Source: Lachnospiraceae bacterium (GTDB taxonomy: Bacteria > Bacillota > Clostridia > Lachnospirales > Lachnospiraceae). Taken from it: DNA of 57,387 nucleotides. A program made the translations under genes and the position numbers. Shown here piece after piece: positions 15,844 to 24,068 of the stretch (positions within the stretch are counted from its first letter, which is position 1; each line of letters starts with the position of its first letter). Below the pieces are notes generated by a model, which was not told where the DNA came from, ran no database searches, and was given only the letters and a program-made list of their open reading frames with translations. The stretch lies in NCBI GenBank assembly GCA_017450485.1, contig JAFSTN010000004.1, positions 1 to 57,387 on the forward strand. The letters run 5' to 3'.

Positions 15844-17137
15844 AACTCACTTCTTCGAAATGGTATCTCGCGGCTTCACGGTCTGTCCGGACCTTCTCTA
15901 TATGAGCCCCGAGGCCTTTCAGCTTCGCAGGGAAATCCTCATACCCACGCTCCACATATTGGACATTCTCAACTGTCGAATATCCGTCGGCTGTAAGCGC
16001 GGCAAGCACCAGTGCCGCTCCGGCTCGTAGGTCAGGTGCCGACAGATCGGCTCCCTGATAGCCTTCCACGCCATCTATGATCGCGCTGTTTCCCTCGACC
16101 TTGATATGTGCTCCCATTTTGCTGAGCTCATCCACATATTTGAATCTGTTCTCAAACAGAGACTCCGTCACTATGCTGGATCCGTTGGTAAGTCCCAGCG
16201 CCACGGTGATCTGAGGCTGCATATCCGTCGGGAATCCGGGATATGGCAGTGTCTTCACATTCGTGCGCTTAAGCGGCTTGGATGCCACTACTCTGACCCA
16301 GTCATCTCCCTCTTCGACCTCGCATCCCATCTCTATCAGTTTCGCACTGATGGACTCCAGATGCTTCGGGATCACGTTCTTGACTACCACATCACCCTTG
16401 GTCACGGCTGCGCCGAACATATATGTACCGGCTTCTATCTGATCCGGTATGATGGTGTACTCCGTGCCGTGGAGACGCTGCACACCCTTGATACGCACCA
16501 CATCGGTACCCGCACCTCTGATGCTTGCACCACAGCTGTTTAAGAAGTTCGCCAGGTCAACTATGTGCGGTTCCTTGGCTGCATTCTCGATGATCGTAGT
16601 GCCCTCGGCCATTACCGAAGCCAGGATCACGTTCATCGTAGCACCCACACTTACCACGTCCATATATATATGTCCGCCTGTCAGCTTATCCGCATATGCA
16701 TATACACGTCCGTGGGGGAGCTCGACCTCGGCACCCAGTCCCTGAAAGCCCTTGATATGCTGGTCAATCGGACGCAGACCTATATTACATCCGCCGGGAT
16801 ATACCACTTCCGCCTTGTGTATCTTGCCGAGGAGTGCACCGAGCAAATAATAGGATGCTCTGATTTTCTTGATATAATCACCGTCGATACGATAATCGGA
16901 TATACCGGACCCGTTGATCTTGACCGTATGGCGATCCACACGGGTAACCTGTGCACCCACGCTCTCTATGGCAGTGAGTATCGCATGTATGTCCGTTACG
17001 TCGGGGAGATTCTCTATAAGTACCGTTTCATCCGGCATTATGGCGGCTGCCAGGATAGGGAGTGCGGCGTTCTTTGCACCCGATATATCCACCTCTCCTA
17101 CGAGAGGGTTACCGCCCTTGATTACATATTGATCCAT
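15842..17137 (-). CDS. murA: UDP-N-acetylglucosamine 1-carboxyvinyltransferase
   Basis: First committed step of peptidoglycan synthesis: transfers enolpyruvate from phosphoenolpyruvate to UDP-GlcNAc. The 431-residue protein shows ISGAKNAALPILAA with K22 and N23, and the catalytic cysteine C117 in YPGGCNIGLRP, which indicates a fosfomycin-sensitive type. R/D residues of the active site follow in FPTDMQPQ and DLRAGAALVLAAL. Firmicutes often carry two copies; this could be either MurA1 or MurA2. It has its own promoter upstream and follows the LysM-M23 peptidase gene by about 120 bases. Confidence 0.97.
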   Translation of the reverse strand: MDQYVIKGGNPLVGEVDISGAKNAALPILAAAIMPDETVLIENLPDVTDIHAILTAIESVGAQVTRVDRHTVKINGSGISDYRIDGDYIKKIRASYYLLGALLGKIHKAEVVYPGGCNIGLRPIDQHIKGFQGLGAEVELPHGRVYAYADKLTGGHIYMDVVSVGATMNVILASVMAEGTTIIENAAKEPHIVDLANFLNSCGASIRGAGTDVVRIKGVQRLHGTEYTIIPDQIEAGTYMFGAAVTKGDVVVKNVIPKHLESISAKLIEMGCEVEEGDDWVRVVASKPLKRTNVKTLPYPGFPTDMQPQITVALGLTNGSSIVTESLFENRFKYVDELSKMGAHIKVEGNSAIIDGVEGYQGADLSAPDLRAGAALVLAALTADGYSTVENVQYVERGYEDFPAKLKGLGAHIEKVRTDREAARYHFEEVS

Positions 17138-17158
17138 TTAACCGTCTCTTTATACATT

Positions 17159-17174
17159 GCGGATAATGATCCGC
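17159..17174 (-). repeat. Short hairpin in the murA leader
   Basis: GCGGAT and ATCCGC flank a four-base loop about 22 bases upstream of the murA start. No T-tract follows; its role, if any, is unknown. Confidence 0.4.
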
Positions 17175-17193
17175 TTCTGTAAACATCCTACTA

Positions 17194-17222
17194 AATATAT
17201 ACGTCATCGTGGCCTGTGTCAA
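17194..17222 (-). promoter_or_regulatory. SigmaA promoter of murA
   Basis: Minus strand: TTGACA (17222-17217), 17 bases, TATATT (17199-17194). Start site near 17187, leader about 50 bases. Confidence 0.85.
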
Positions 17223-17260
17223 TCGAACAAATATACTAATGTTCCGTGCCAAACCACTCG

Positions 17261-18841
17261 TCAGTTTAGATAATTTAGCGGATTTACCTGCGATCCGCCT
17301 ATCAGGATTTCGAAATGAAGGTGCGGTCCGGTACTTACACCGGTGTTTCCGCTGAGTGCGATCCTCTGACCCTGGCTGACAGACTGGCCTGCGCTGACAA
17401 GCACACGGCTTAAGTGTCCGTATCTGGTCTGGCGTCCGTCGGGATGGTTGATGTATACCACATATCCGTATCCGCGACCCCATCCGGCTTTGGCTACGAC
17501 ACCGCCCGATGAAGCATATACGGGAGTGCCCGTTGCAGTAGCCCAGTCTACACCCTTGTGGTAGGTGCTGGCTCCGGCCTTGGGAGCACGGCGCCTGCCG
17601 AATCCCGACGTCAAACGTCCGCCGGAGATAGGCTTGATATAGGTCGGAGGTATCTTGGTACCCCTCTCCACGATCTTGGCCACGGCTTCATATGTCACTT
17701 CTTCCTTCAGATACTCCACTCCGGCCTGATCGTCGTTTACATATGTGATCTGGGCCATGACATTGTGGTGGCCTGCAGAAGGCTCCTGCAGAGTCTTCAT
17801 ATCGGTCGTATACCACTCATCATTATCCACATAGATGATATCCGCCTCGTAATCCTCCTCGTAGTACACCTGCTCGATGCGACTTACCGCAAGCTTCGGC
17901 TTGGGGATCGTAATGGTCAGCTCCTGACCGATCTGCAATACGGAGAATTCGTTCTGAAGCGAGTCATTCATCGCAATGATGTCATCCATGGGGATGTTGA
18001 CTTTCTCCGAGATCTCACTCAATGTATCCCCGGAAGCTACTTCGTATATGGTAGGAGTAGCCTTATCCCTGGTCACTTCGTCTATGGCAGCATCGAGCGT
18101 CGTGATGTCGGAGGCAGGCAGATAACACTCGACCACTTCTATATAATCCTTGAAATCCATGCTCGTGATGCCCTGCTCATAGTCATCGAAGTCTTTCTCC
18201 ACCGCGGGCTCTACTGCCGCGAATACTTCTTCGAGAAAAGAAGCAATGCCGGCCTGAGCATTCGTATTTAAGATACCTCGCAGAGAATCGTCCTCTTCCC
18301 CGGTCTCTTCCACATACACCGTCGGTGTAAGAACAGCCAGCTCACGGTTATTATCAAACCCGAGCACCGGGGTATATCCCTCGTCATCCTGGTATTTATC
18401 CAGAGCCGCCTGCAGAAGCTCGGTCACTTCGTCCGTGGATGCGAGATTGATTGAATACTGCCCTATCTTTACCGTATAAGCGCGCTCCATGGTCTCACGT
18501 GCGTCTCGCTTTAAGACTGCGCACATTGCATCTATGACATCTTTTTCATCGGAGACAGTACCGCATATCTCCTCTCTCCCTTCATAGGTCAACTCGGTAC
18601 TGACGAGAACGAGCTCCCCTGAATCCGCGTTCACACGTCGTCTGGCTTCGCGAAGGCATTCATCTGCTGTTGCCGGATCATCCAGGCTGCCGACATATGT
18701 ACCGTTCAGGCTTATGTCATAGGTATTGTCCCCTGTGCTCTCAAGCCTCTGATATGACGGAAGGAGCATAGCACAAAAAAGTATGACTAAAAAGCCATAC
18801 TTCATGCACGCTAATGATTTTCGCGGGGATCGGGAAGTCAT
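17261..18841 (-). CDS. Membrane-anchored M23 peptidase with LysM and G5 domains
   Basis: A 526-residue cell wall enzyme or SpoIID/DipM-type activator. Residues 13-28 form an N-terminal signal or membrane anchor. The long extracytoplasmic part (about 40-260) has no clear domain but contains alpha-helical repeats. A LysM domain (about 262-312, VASGDTLSEISEKVNIPMDD) and a G5 domain (about 320-400, ending KIVERGTK) precede the peptidase M23 domain (about 415-520). The zinc site looks complete: H428 and D432 (HKGVD), H476 (GHLS) and H507/H509 (GPHLHFE). It would cut peptide cross-links of peptidoglycan. The start overlaps nothing; it follows the coiled-coil gene by two bases, so the two are cotranscribed. 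Confidence 0.93.
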   Translation of the reverse strand: MTSRSPRKSLACMKYGFLVILFCAMLLPSYQRLESTGDNTYDISLNGTYVGSLDDPATADECLREARRRVNADSGELVLVSTELTYEGREEICGTVSDEKDVIDAMCAVLKRDARETMERAYTVKIGQYSINLASTDEVTELLQAALDKYQDDEGYTPVLGFDNNRELAVLTPTVYVEETGEEDDSLRGILNTNAQAGIASFLEEVFAAVEPAVEKDFDDYEQGITSMDFKDYIEVVECYLPASDITTLDAAIDEVTRDKATPTIYEVASGDTLSEISEKVNIPMDDIIAMNDSLQNEFSVLQIGQELTITIPKPKLAVSRIEQVYYEEDYEADIIYVDNDEWYTTDMKTLQEPSAGHHNVMAQITYVNDDQAGVEYLKEEVTYEAVAKIVERGTKIPPTYIKPISGGRLTSGFGRRRAPKAGASTYHKGVDWATATGTPVYASSGGVVAKAGWGRGYGYVVYINHPDGRQTRYGHLSRVLVSAGQSVSQGQRIALSGNTGVSTGPHLHFEILIGGSQVNPLNYLN

Positions 18842-18843
18842 TA

Positions 18844-19437
18844 TTACAGATATCCTAAAGTAAGCATTACATTGATGGCCAGCTCACCCAGGAGAACGAC
18901 AAGCATAACTATCTGGATGGGAAGAAGCGCGCGGTTACGGATAGACTTCTTAACCGACTCTTCCATTTCATTAAGCTGGGCCGCCATACCGGATACGGCC
19001 TGACCCTGGCTCTTCTGCTGCTCGTTCAGAGTCTCGAGCATAGCGGAAAGCATATCGGTCTTATTCTTGAGTTCTTCAAATATAAGCTGGTTGTTCGTGC
19101 TGATCTGCTCGTTAACCTGCTCAGCCTGCTTACCCAGCTCATCGGTCAGAGCGGCCTGCACGTTACGGTATACACGGACATTCTCTTTATGGATATGGGT
19201 TTCAAGCTTGTCGGAGATACCTCCGAGCTGATCGGTCAGACCGGATAAATCCACCTCAGCGGGAGCAGCTGCTCCTACCTCGCCGAACTTATCCTTCATA
19301 TCCTCCAGGCTGGCTACAAGTCTGCGTACGTCATTCTGCAGCTTTTCTATCTCGGTCGCCTCGGCCTGTGAATTTGCATTGATCATATCGTGTGATGATG
19401 CAAAATGCTGTGATAATTTGTCGCTGAATCCGTCCAT
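18844..19437 (-). CDS. Coiled-coil protein with C-terminal membrane segment, unknown function
   Basis: A 197-residue protein that I do not recognise. About residues 20-160 are predicted alpha-helical coiled coil rich in Glu, Gln, Lys and Asn, with two short breaks (an alanine/proline stretch near 55-62). Residues about 172-193 are a single hydrophobic segment (IQIVMLVVLLGELAINVML), placing the coil in the cytoplasm as a tail-anchored protein if no signal is present; none is seen. The stop lies two bases before the M23 peptidase start and the gene has its own promoter, so it leads that unit. A structural role linking the membrane to cell wall enzymes is only a guess. GGGGAGA precedes the ATG. 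Confidence 0.85.
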   Translation of the reverse strand: MDGFSDKLSQHFASSHDMINANSQAEATEIEKLQNDVRRLVASLEDMKDKFGEVGAAAPAEVDLSGLTDQLGGISDKLETHIHKENVRVYRNVQAALTDELGKQAEQVNEQISTNNQLIFEELKNKTDMLSAMLETLNEQQKSQGQAVSGMAAQLNEMEESVKKSIRNRALLPIQIVMLVVLLGELAINVMLTLGYL

Positions 19438-19491
19438 TATCTTCTCCCCATACAGTTCATATGAAAACTCTTAACAGATAAAAGCATTGAA

Positions 19492-19520
19492 AGTATATCA
19501 AATACGCCCCTCATTCGCAA
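19492..19520 (-). promoter_or_regulatory. SigmaA promoter of the coiled-coil/M23 unit
   Basis: Minus strand: TTGCGA (19520-19515), 17 bases, TATACT (19497-19492), with an extended TG one base before the -10. Leader about 50 bases. Confidence 0.8.
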
Positions 19521-19523
19521 CTG

Positions 19524-19542
19524 TTTGTGCATATTGCACAAA
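19524..19542. promoter_or_regulatory. Operator-like palindrome upstream of the -35
   Basis: TTTGTGCA, spacer TAT, TGCACAAA: perfect 8-bp arms three bases upstream of the -35 hexamer at 19515-19520. Dyads of this size and position are typical of dimeric regulators; the regulator is unknown. Confidence 0.55.
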
Positions 19543-19674
19543 TTTGAGGTTGCTTTTTTTATGCGTTTGGTTATTTTACCGATTAGTTACAACACGTTCA
19601 TATTTTATTCATATTTAGAACGTATCGTATTCTTATACAAAGAAGACTTCAAGCAGATGAATTTTTTCATAATA

Positions 19675-19700
19675 GCCCGGGCGCCGCGAGGTGCCTGGGC
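19675..19700. repeat. Strong GC-rich hairpin without a T-tract
   Basis: GCCCGGGCGCC, loop GCGA, GGTGCCTGGGC on the plus strand: 11 pairs including two G-T pairs, closed by a GNRA tetraloop. It lies 42 bases after the alarmone synthetase stop. Neither strand has a run of T after it. It may still end the upstream transcript or protect its 3' end. Confidence 0.65.
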
Positions 19701-19741
19701 ACTCCTCATTTATGGAGCTTTTATCCACCTGCTTTATCCGG

Positions 19742-20398
19742 CTATTTTTTGTATCCCGACTGCTCGGATATCTCCTGGATCTCGTTGTTCAGCTCCAGCA
19801 TCTTCTCATCCAGCTCACTGACCATCTGTGCGCACTCTACCAGCTCCAGGCTGATACGATCCGGCGCATTACCCTCGAACTTATAGTTGATCTTGTGCTC
19901 CAGGCTGGCCCAGAAGTCCATCGCTACAGTACGTATCTGGATCTCCACCTTGACCTGATCGCATCTGCTGGACAGATATACCGGCACCGTCACGATCAGA
20001 TGATAGCTCTTATATCCGCTGGGCTTCGGATTAACGATATAATCCTTGACCGACAGCACCGTGATATCGTCCTGCGCGCTGATCATCTCGGCTATCCTGT
20101 ATATATCCGATGTAAAAGAGCATATGATCCTGACTCCTGCTATGTCGTTACAATACTCGATCATGTTGTCGAGAGTGGATTCCACTCCGTGACGGCGGAG
20201 CTTCTTGACTATGCTCTCGGGCGTTTTGATCCTGCCCTTGATATGTTCGATCGGGTTGTATCTGTGTACCTCCTGCAGCTCGTCATTAAGTATCTCAAGA
20301 CGTGTCATGACCATCTTAAGCGCCGCGCTGTACCTGAGTTTCAGAGCTTCATAAGAGTCAACATCCCAATCTCTGTTATTATCGTTACCCCCATCCAT
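19742..20398 (-). CDS. Small alarmone synthetase (RelQ/YjbM-like GTP pyrophosphokinase)
   Basis: A 218-residue single-domain RelA/SpoT synthetase that makes (p)ppGpp from ATP and GTP or GDP. It has the substrate motifs in order: GRIKTPESIVKKLRR (near 55-70), DIAGVRIIC, the G-loop VNPKPSGYKSYHLIV, and VEIQIRT followed by AMDFWASLEHKINYK. There is no HD hydrolase, TGS or ACT domain, so degradation must be done elsewhere. The C-terminal helices are acidic and resemble the tetramer-forming tail of RelQ. GGGGG lies upstream of the ATG at 20398. It follows the small conserved protein gene by 38 bases and is the last gene before an intergenic hairpin. Confidence 0.93.
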   Translation of the reverse strand: MDGGNDNNRDWDVDSYEALKLRYSAALKMVMTRLEILNDELQEVHRYNPIEHIKGRIKTPESIVKKLRRHGVESTLDNMIEYCNDIAGVRIICSFTSDIYRIAEMISAQDDITVLSVKDYIVNPKPSGYKSYHLIVTVPVYLSSRCDQVKVEIQIRTVAMDFWASLEHKINYKFEGNAPDRISLELVECAQMVSELDEKMLELNNEIQEISEQSGYKK

Positions 20399-20436
20399 TA
20401 TGCAATACCCCCTGTTGTTGTGCCTTTACGGACACT

Positions 20437-20703
20437 CTAGTCCTCTTCGATGACCTGGATCTCCAGAAAATCGAAATCTATGTCTTCCACGAAACTGTCA
20501 CTCCCGAATCTGGTCTTGGATACACTCTTAAACTCAGCTATGTTCGAATCCAGCCATATCGGTTTAGCAAGATCGAATCTGACGCAGGCCTCCCCCAATG
20601 CATCAAAGATCTTGTGTGTGCGCGTATCTGCGCTGTCGATCTCAACCACGGTATCGCGCAGCATATGATTATCCCTGAATACTTTGGCCCACAATCTGAA
20701 CAC
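20437..20703 (-). CDS. Conserved small protein of unknown function
   Basis: An 88-residue predicted soluble protein beginning MFRLWAKVFRDNHML and ending QVIEED, acidic overall. I recall closely similar proteins throughout Lachnospiraceae (same start, the THKIFDAL and PIWLDSNIAEFK segments and the IEED end), always annotated hypothetical. The predicted GTG start at 20703 has no clear ribosome-binding site; an in-frame ATG 13 codons later has AGGG 8 bases upstream, but family memory favours the longer form. Its neighbour is the alarmone synthetase, with 38 bases between. Function unknown. Confidence 0.85.
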   Translation of the reverse strand: MFRLWAKVFRDNHMLRDTVVEIDSADTRTHKIFDALGEACVRFDLAKPIWLDSNIAEFKSVSKTRFGSDSFVEDIDFDFLEIQVIEED

Positions 20704-20734
20704 TGTCGTTCACGCTTATCCTATAGTTTGACGG

Positions 20735-20802
20735 CTGCGTCTGCTGTCTGCGTCCTACAGCTCGATGCCTGCGTCTGCTGTCTGCGTCCTACAGCTCGAT
20801 GC
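20735..20802. repeat. Perfect 34-bp tandem repeat at the end of the UDP-sugar pyrophosphorylase gene
   Basis: Two identical 34-base units (20735-20768 and 20769-20802) starting CTGCGTCTGCTGTCTGCGTC on the plus strand. The unit contains the last codons (Ile-Glu-Leu) and the TAG stop of the gene plus 19 bases beyond, so the stop codon context is duplicated downstream. Confidence 0.95.
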
Positions 20803-22036
20803 CGTTAAGCTTGCACAGCTCTCTGGCGCTCTCCACCGAATCGATGCCGGTCTTGTTCTTGATCGGAGCAAACTCTTTCTCACGAACCACCTCATAAGGC
20901 AGGCACGATGCCAGCTGATGTATCATATCGAGAACCAGCTGCTCAAACTTATATCCGTTCGGCTTATCGGGCTTGATCAGCTCACCGTTCTCATCCAGAC
21001 ATGGTATCTTCTTCTCAACCACATGCATGGGCAGCGACTTCGAGAGGATATCCTCCAGAGCCGATACCTTGAACAGATAATTGAGGATAACTCCGAAACG
21101 GTATGCCGGCTCGCCCTTATCATTCTTTGCATGCATGATCTCATCAGTCATCTCATAGTACTCTACGATCGACGGTCTGCCGTCCTCGAGGCACATTACG
21201 CCGATGGCTTCATCGGGCGCGGCTTTCGCGACCACTTTGGCACCGACTTCCACATCGCGTTCGATGCACGCTCCCACGAATGCAGGGTCGGCGATGCGCT
21301 GAAGCACGTTATCCACTGCGAAAATATTCAGATACTCGATGCCCTGCTCATGTACGCCGTCAAGCAGTCCCGCATTCACAAGGGACTTGAACCAGCCGGC
21401 ATTTCCGTTGGGCGAAGTGGCGATACGGCTCTTACTCTCCAGATATACCTTGCCGTTTCTGTCTGTCGCGGGAGCCATATCCTGCTTGAAGAAGTGTACG
21501 AAGTCTTTATTGTATCCGAAGTAGTTCTTCTCCTCGAAAAAGCCGATCGTAGCGTCGTTGTTTTTCTCACTGGTCATGATATAGAAGGGGATCCAGATAT
21601 CGTCACGGCCTGCTGCAGCGTTGGCTGCGCGGATAACGTCCATCGTGTTCTCGATCAGACGCTGGAAAATGAACACCTCATGTGTCAGGCCGATATCGTA
21701 CATTCCCTTCGGATTATCCGATCCGAGTCTCGTGCCCATACCGCCGGCCAGAAGAACGGCGCCGACACGGCTGTGCGCTATCGCATCCAGACCTATGGCT
21801 GTGAATTCATCCTTATGTGCCTCGATCTCGGGCAGTTCCATGCATTCGAGCGGGCTGATCACTCCCTTCTCTGCTCCGTGCTCACCCTGGCTGATATAAT
21901 CGATGACGCTGAAATCGGTCTCATCTATCTGTGTGAGCAATGCCTGCTGTTCTTCGGCACTCAGAGTGTCGTAGTACCGCAGGATCTGAGTCTGTCCTAT
22001 CTTATCAAGTTTCTCATACGCTTCCCGGTAGTTCAT
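20789..22036 (-). CDS. UDP-sugar pyrophosphorylase of the eukaryotic UAP1/UGP family
   Basis: A 415-residue nucleotidyltransferase that should make a UDP-sugar (most likely UDP-N-acetylglucosamine or UDP-hexose) from UTP and the sugar 1-phosphate. The nucleotide-binding loop LAGGMGTRLG (96-105) with the following lysine (K110, in NPKGMYD) is intact. FKQDMAPA, SPNGNAGWFKSLV and IFAVDNVLQRIADP are typical of the UDPGP family rather than of bacterial GalU or GlmU. GlmU-type acetyltransferase domain is absent. AAAGGACC precedes the ATG. It may feed the surface-polymer genes upstream. Its stop codon lies in a tandem repeat. Confidence 0.9.
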   Translation of the reverse strand: MNYREAYEKLDKIGQTQILRYYDTLSAEEQQALLTQIDETDFSVIDYISQGEHGAEKGVISPLECMELPEIEAHKDEFTAIGLDAIAHSRVGAVLLAGGMGTRLGSDNPKGMYDIGLTHEVFIFQRLIENTMDVIRAANAAAGRDDIWIPFYIMTSEKNNDATIGFFEEKNYFGYNKDFVHFFKQDMAPATDRNGKVYLESKSRIATSPNGNAGWFKSLVNAGLLDGVHEQGIEYLNIFAVDNVLQRIADPAFVGACIERDVEVGAKVVAKAAPDEAIGVMCLEDGRPSIVEYYEMTDEIMHAKNDKGEPAYRFGVILNYLFKVSALEDILSKSLPMHVVEKKIPCLDENGELIKPDKPNGYKFEQLVLDMIHQLASCLPYEVVREKEFAPIKNKTGIDSVESARELCKLNGIEL

Positions 22037-22111
22037 AATGTTGGTCCTTTCTCTTGAAGTAATATATTGGTCGGCCGGATAACGTAATAAGCAAATATCC
22101 GGTCGGGTATA

Positions 22112-22858
22112 TCAATATCTGCGCACACGGCCCTCGCCCTGCAGGATACGCCGTCGGTCCGTAGGAGCCACATCGACGATATGGCCTGTGCGGTCATACT
22201 GCGTGAGCAGATCGGAGTTCTTGGCCAGACGTCTGCCGCCGTAATCGACCAGAAAAGCGGAGACGTCGTCCATTTTGTCCGCGGAAGAGCGTGTTGCACC
22301 GGCAGCCGTCATGCTTCCGGCGGTATCCGCAGCTGTTCGGGTGGATTCCGTGGTGCTTGCGTCGATGCCGGCGGTCTGCGCGCTTTCCGTGGATTCCGTG
22401 GCTTCGGCCCCCGGTGCTGCGGTTCCGGCACCGGATGCTTCGGTTCCGGCTCCCTTCTCGGCTTCCTCGTTTCCTCCGTTCCAGATCGACAGGAAGAAAT
22501 TCACGATGGAACGCCAGGTATCCCTGAATATGTCGGCTATAGACTGCTCTGCCGGTTTCTCCTGCCGCTGAACACCGTCCGTGGACAGCTCCACTGCAAC
22601 TCCCGGTCCGTCGAATCTGCTGTGCAGATTGGCCCGTGCGGCTTCTTTCTCCTCCTGTGCTATCTCCTCACGTATCTGGGCAATAGTCTTGGTTTCCTCG
22701 GTCGGAGCCCTGCCGGGCTCATATATCACGCCCTCGGCTTCTTCCGACAGAAGTCTGAATCCGCTGTCATCCTTGCTCGCATCGGCATCCTGCACTCTGC
22801 GGCTGATCGTATTATTATCATACGGAGTGGTTCCGTTTATCCTGTCTATGCCGGCCAC
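22112..22858 (-). CDS. Low-complexity protein with conserved ends, unknown function
   Basis: A 248-residue protein, no signal peptide. The N-terminal 90 residues are charged, a short amphipathic or hydrophobic segment (SIVNFFLSIWN) lies near 117-127, and residues about 135-195 are Ala/Thr/Ser/Glu-rich low complexity. The last 45 residues (FLVDYGGRRLAKNSDLLTQYDR...) look conserved; I recall a similar C-terminus in other Lachnospiraceae proteins. A GTG start at 22858 follows GGAGG by 7 bases. It lies between the SGNH-like gene (98 bases) and the UDP-sugar pyrophosphorylase (75 bases). Function unknown. Confidence 0.8.
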   Translation of the reverse strand: MAGIDRINGTTPYDNNTISRRVQDADASKDDSGFRLLSEEAEGVIYEPGRAPTEETKTIAQIREEIAQEEKEAARANLHSRFDGPGVAVELSTDGVQRQEKPAEQSIADIFRDTWRSIVNFFLSIWNGGNEEAEKGAGTEASGAGTAAPGAEATESTESAQTAGIDASTTESTRTAADTAGSMTAAGATRSSADKMDDVSAFLVDYGGRRLAKNSDLLTQYDRTGHIVDVAPTDRRRILQGEGRVRRY

Positions 22859-22905
22859 TCGATTCCTCCGTTACCGTCCGGCAGCCTGCCTGTGCCGCCG
22901 GTGTG

Positions 22906-22948
22906 CTGCCTCTCCTGCCGGAGACTGCTCTCTCTGCCTCTCCTGCCG
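22906..22948. repeat. 15-bp direct repeat, 28-bp period, after the SGNH-like gene
   Basis: CTGCCTCTCCTGCCG occurs at 22906-22920 and 22934-22948 in the short gap between two genes. It lies 8 to 50 bases beyond the stop codon of the upstream gene. Confidence 0.85.
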
Positions 22949-22956
22949 TCCGCCCT

Positions 22957-24039
22957 CTACCTGTACAGGTCCAGCAGCCCATCATAATCAAACCCTACGG
23001 CGATCTCCCTCATATGGCTGATATGAGCTTCCAGATCCGAAGCGTCTCTCACCCGGTCGGTGCCGTCGGCGAAGTACTGCACCATCAGAGAGTTATACCG
23101 CGGATGGTAGTGCGTATAATCCGCATAGTTGTTCAGATCTGTTATGATATCCTCTTCATCGGCGAAAAAGAATATCTCGCAATTATCATATTCAAGCAGC
23201 ATCCGCGATATCACATCATATTCATGAAGCGTAGCCTCGACTTTGTTCTGATTGACGCAGTCGTTCCAGAACAGGATGCTGTAAGGCGGATAAAAGACCA
23301 CAAACCGGGTATCGGGATGCGCCTCTATATATGGAAGTATATTCTCTTTCATATTAACACAAATCTGCTCCTCAAAGTAGTCTTTGGGAAGCTCCGAGGG
23401 ACGCGGGATCATTTCCTCATAATCGGCCATATAGTTAGGCATCACGTAGTTGATATTGTAATATTCATCGGTCCACCAGCTGTGATACACGGTCGCCATA
23501 TCCGTGGGATCCGGCGAGATCATGGGTTTGATCACGTAGTTGAGCACTACATCCTTATTCAACACATAATTGATATCGTTCACGCAGCTGTCGTCATACA
23601 GGTATTCGGGCAGCGGGAACTTGATCTGATCCGTATCGGATGAGTAATTGATCACGTCTATGCCCAGAAATACGGTATCCGTATCCGGATGAGTCTCAAA
23701 TATGATCTTCATGATATTGGATATGTCTCTCGGATAAGCACCGGAATAGGGCAGCTTGATGGTATTCAGTCCCAACTCCTCAGCGAAATCGCGCGTATCG
23801 AAGTTTACTGTCATGGACGAGCCGAGGATCACGGAATCATAGTCCATATGCGCAGCCATGCCGGGGTTCTGGGAGAGCTGATTGTCTACCTCGTAGGGAA
23901 AGCCTTCGAGCGGAGCATGATAATGGAAAAAGGGATCCACGACAACCACCAAAACAGCACAAACAAGCGCCAGAGCTGCTCCGGCTGCCAGGAGAATGAT
24001 TATATATTTTTTAAATCCTGATTTATTTTCTTTGCCCAT
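22957..24039 (-). CDS. Membrane-anchored SGNH-like protein, probable partner of the MBOAT acyltransferase
   Basis: A 360-residue protein with one N-terminal membrane segment (about 12-34) and an extracytoplasmic domain. The GSS motif in VILGSSMT (73-75) and a DxxH-like ending in ADYTHYH (about 305-312) resemble the SGNH hydrolase/acyltransferase fold used by AlgJ/AlgX/DltD-like partners of MBOAT proteins. It follows the MBOAT gene by 29 bases, which supports that pairing: the MBOAT would carry the acyl group across the membrane and this protein transfer it to a surface polymer. The polymer is not known. The ribosome-binding site is weak. The catalytic triad needs an alignment to confirm. Confidence 0.8.
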   Translation of the reverse strand: MGKENKSGFKKYIIILLAAGAALALVCAVLVVVVDPFFHYHAPLEGFPYEVDNQLSQNPGMAAHMDYDSVILGSSMTVNFDTRDFAEELGLNTIKLPYSGAYPRDISNIMKIIFETHPDTDTVFLGIDVINYSSDTDQIKFPLPEYLYDDSCVNDINYVLNKDVVLNYVIKPMISPDPTDMATVYHSWWTDEYYNINYVMPNYMADYEEMIPRPSELPKDYFEEQICVNMKENILPYIEAHPDTRFVVFYPPYSILFWNDCVNQNKVEATLHEYDVISRMLLEYDNCEIFFFADEEDIITDLNNYADYTHYHPRYNSLMVQYFADGTDRVRDASDLEAHISHMREIAVGFDYDGLLDLYR

Positions 24040-24068
24040 TTTAATTCAACTGATAAACCGGTCTCATC

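Larger units (their letters stand above)
19438..19741. other. Intergenic region with promoter, palindrome and GC-rich hairpin
   Basis: About 300 AT-rich bases between the alarmone synthetase and the coiled-coil gene. It contains the promoter at 19492-19520, the palindrome at 19524-19542 and the GC-rich hairpin at 19675-19700. I see no coding sequence. Confidence 0.7.

Noticed and set aside
20765-22057. 430-codon plus-strand frame opposite the UDP-sugar pyrophosphorylase gene
   Set aside because: Opposite a gene with intact nucleotidyltransferase motifs, no ribosome-binding site.
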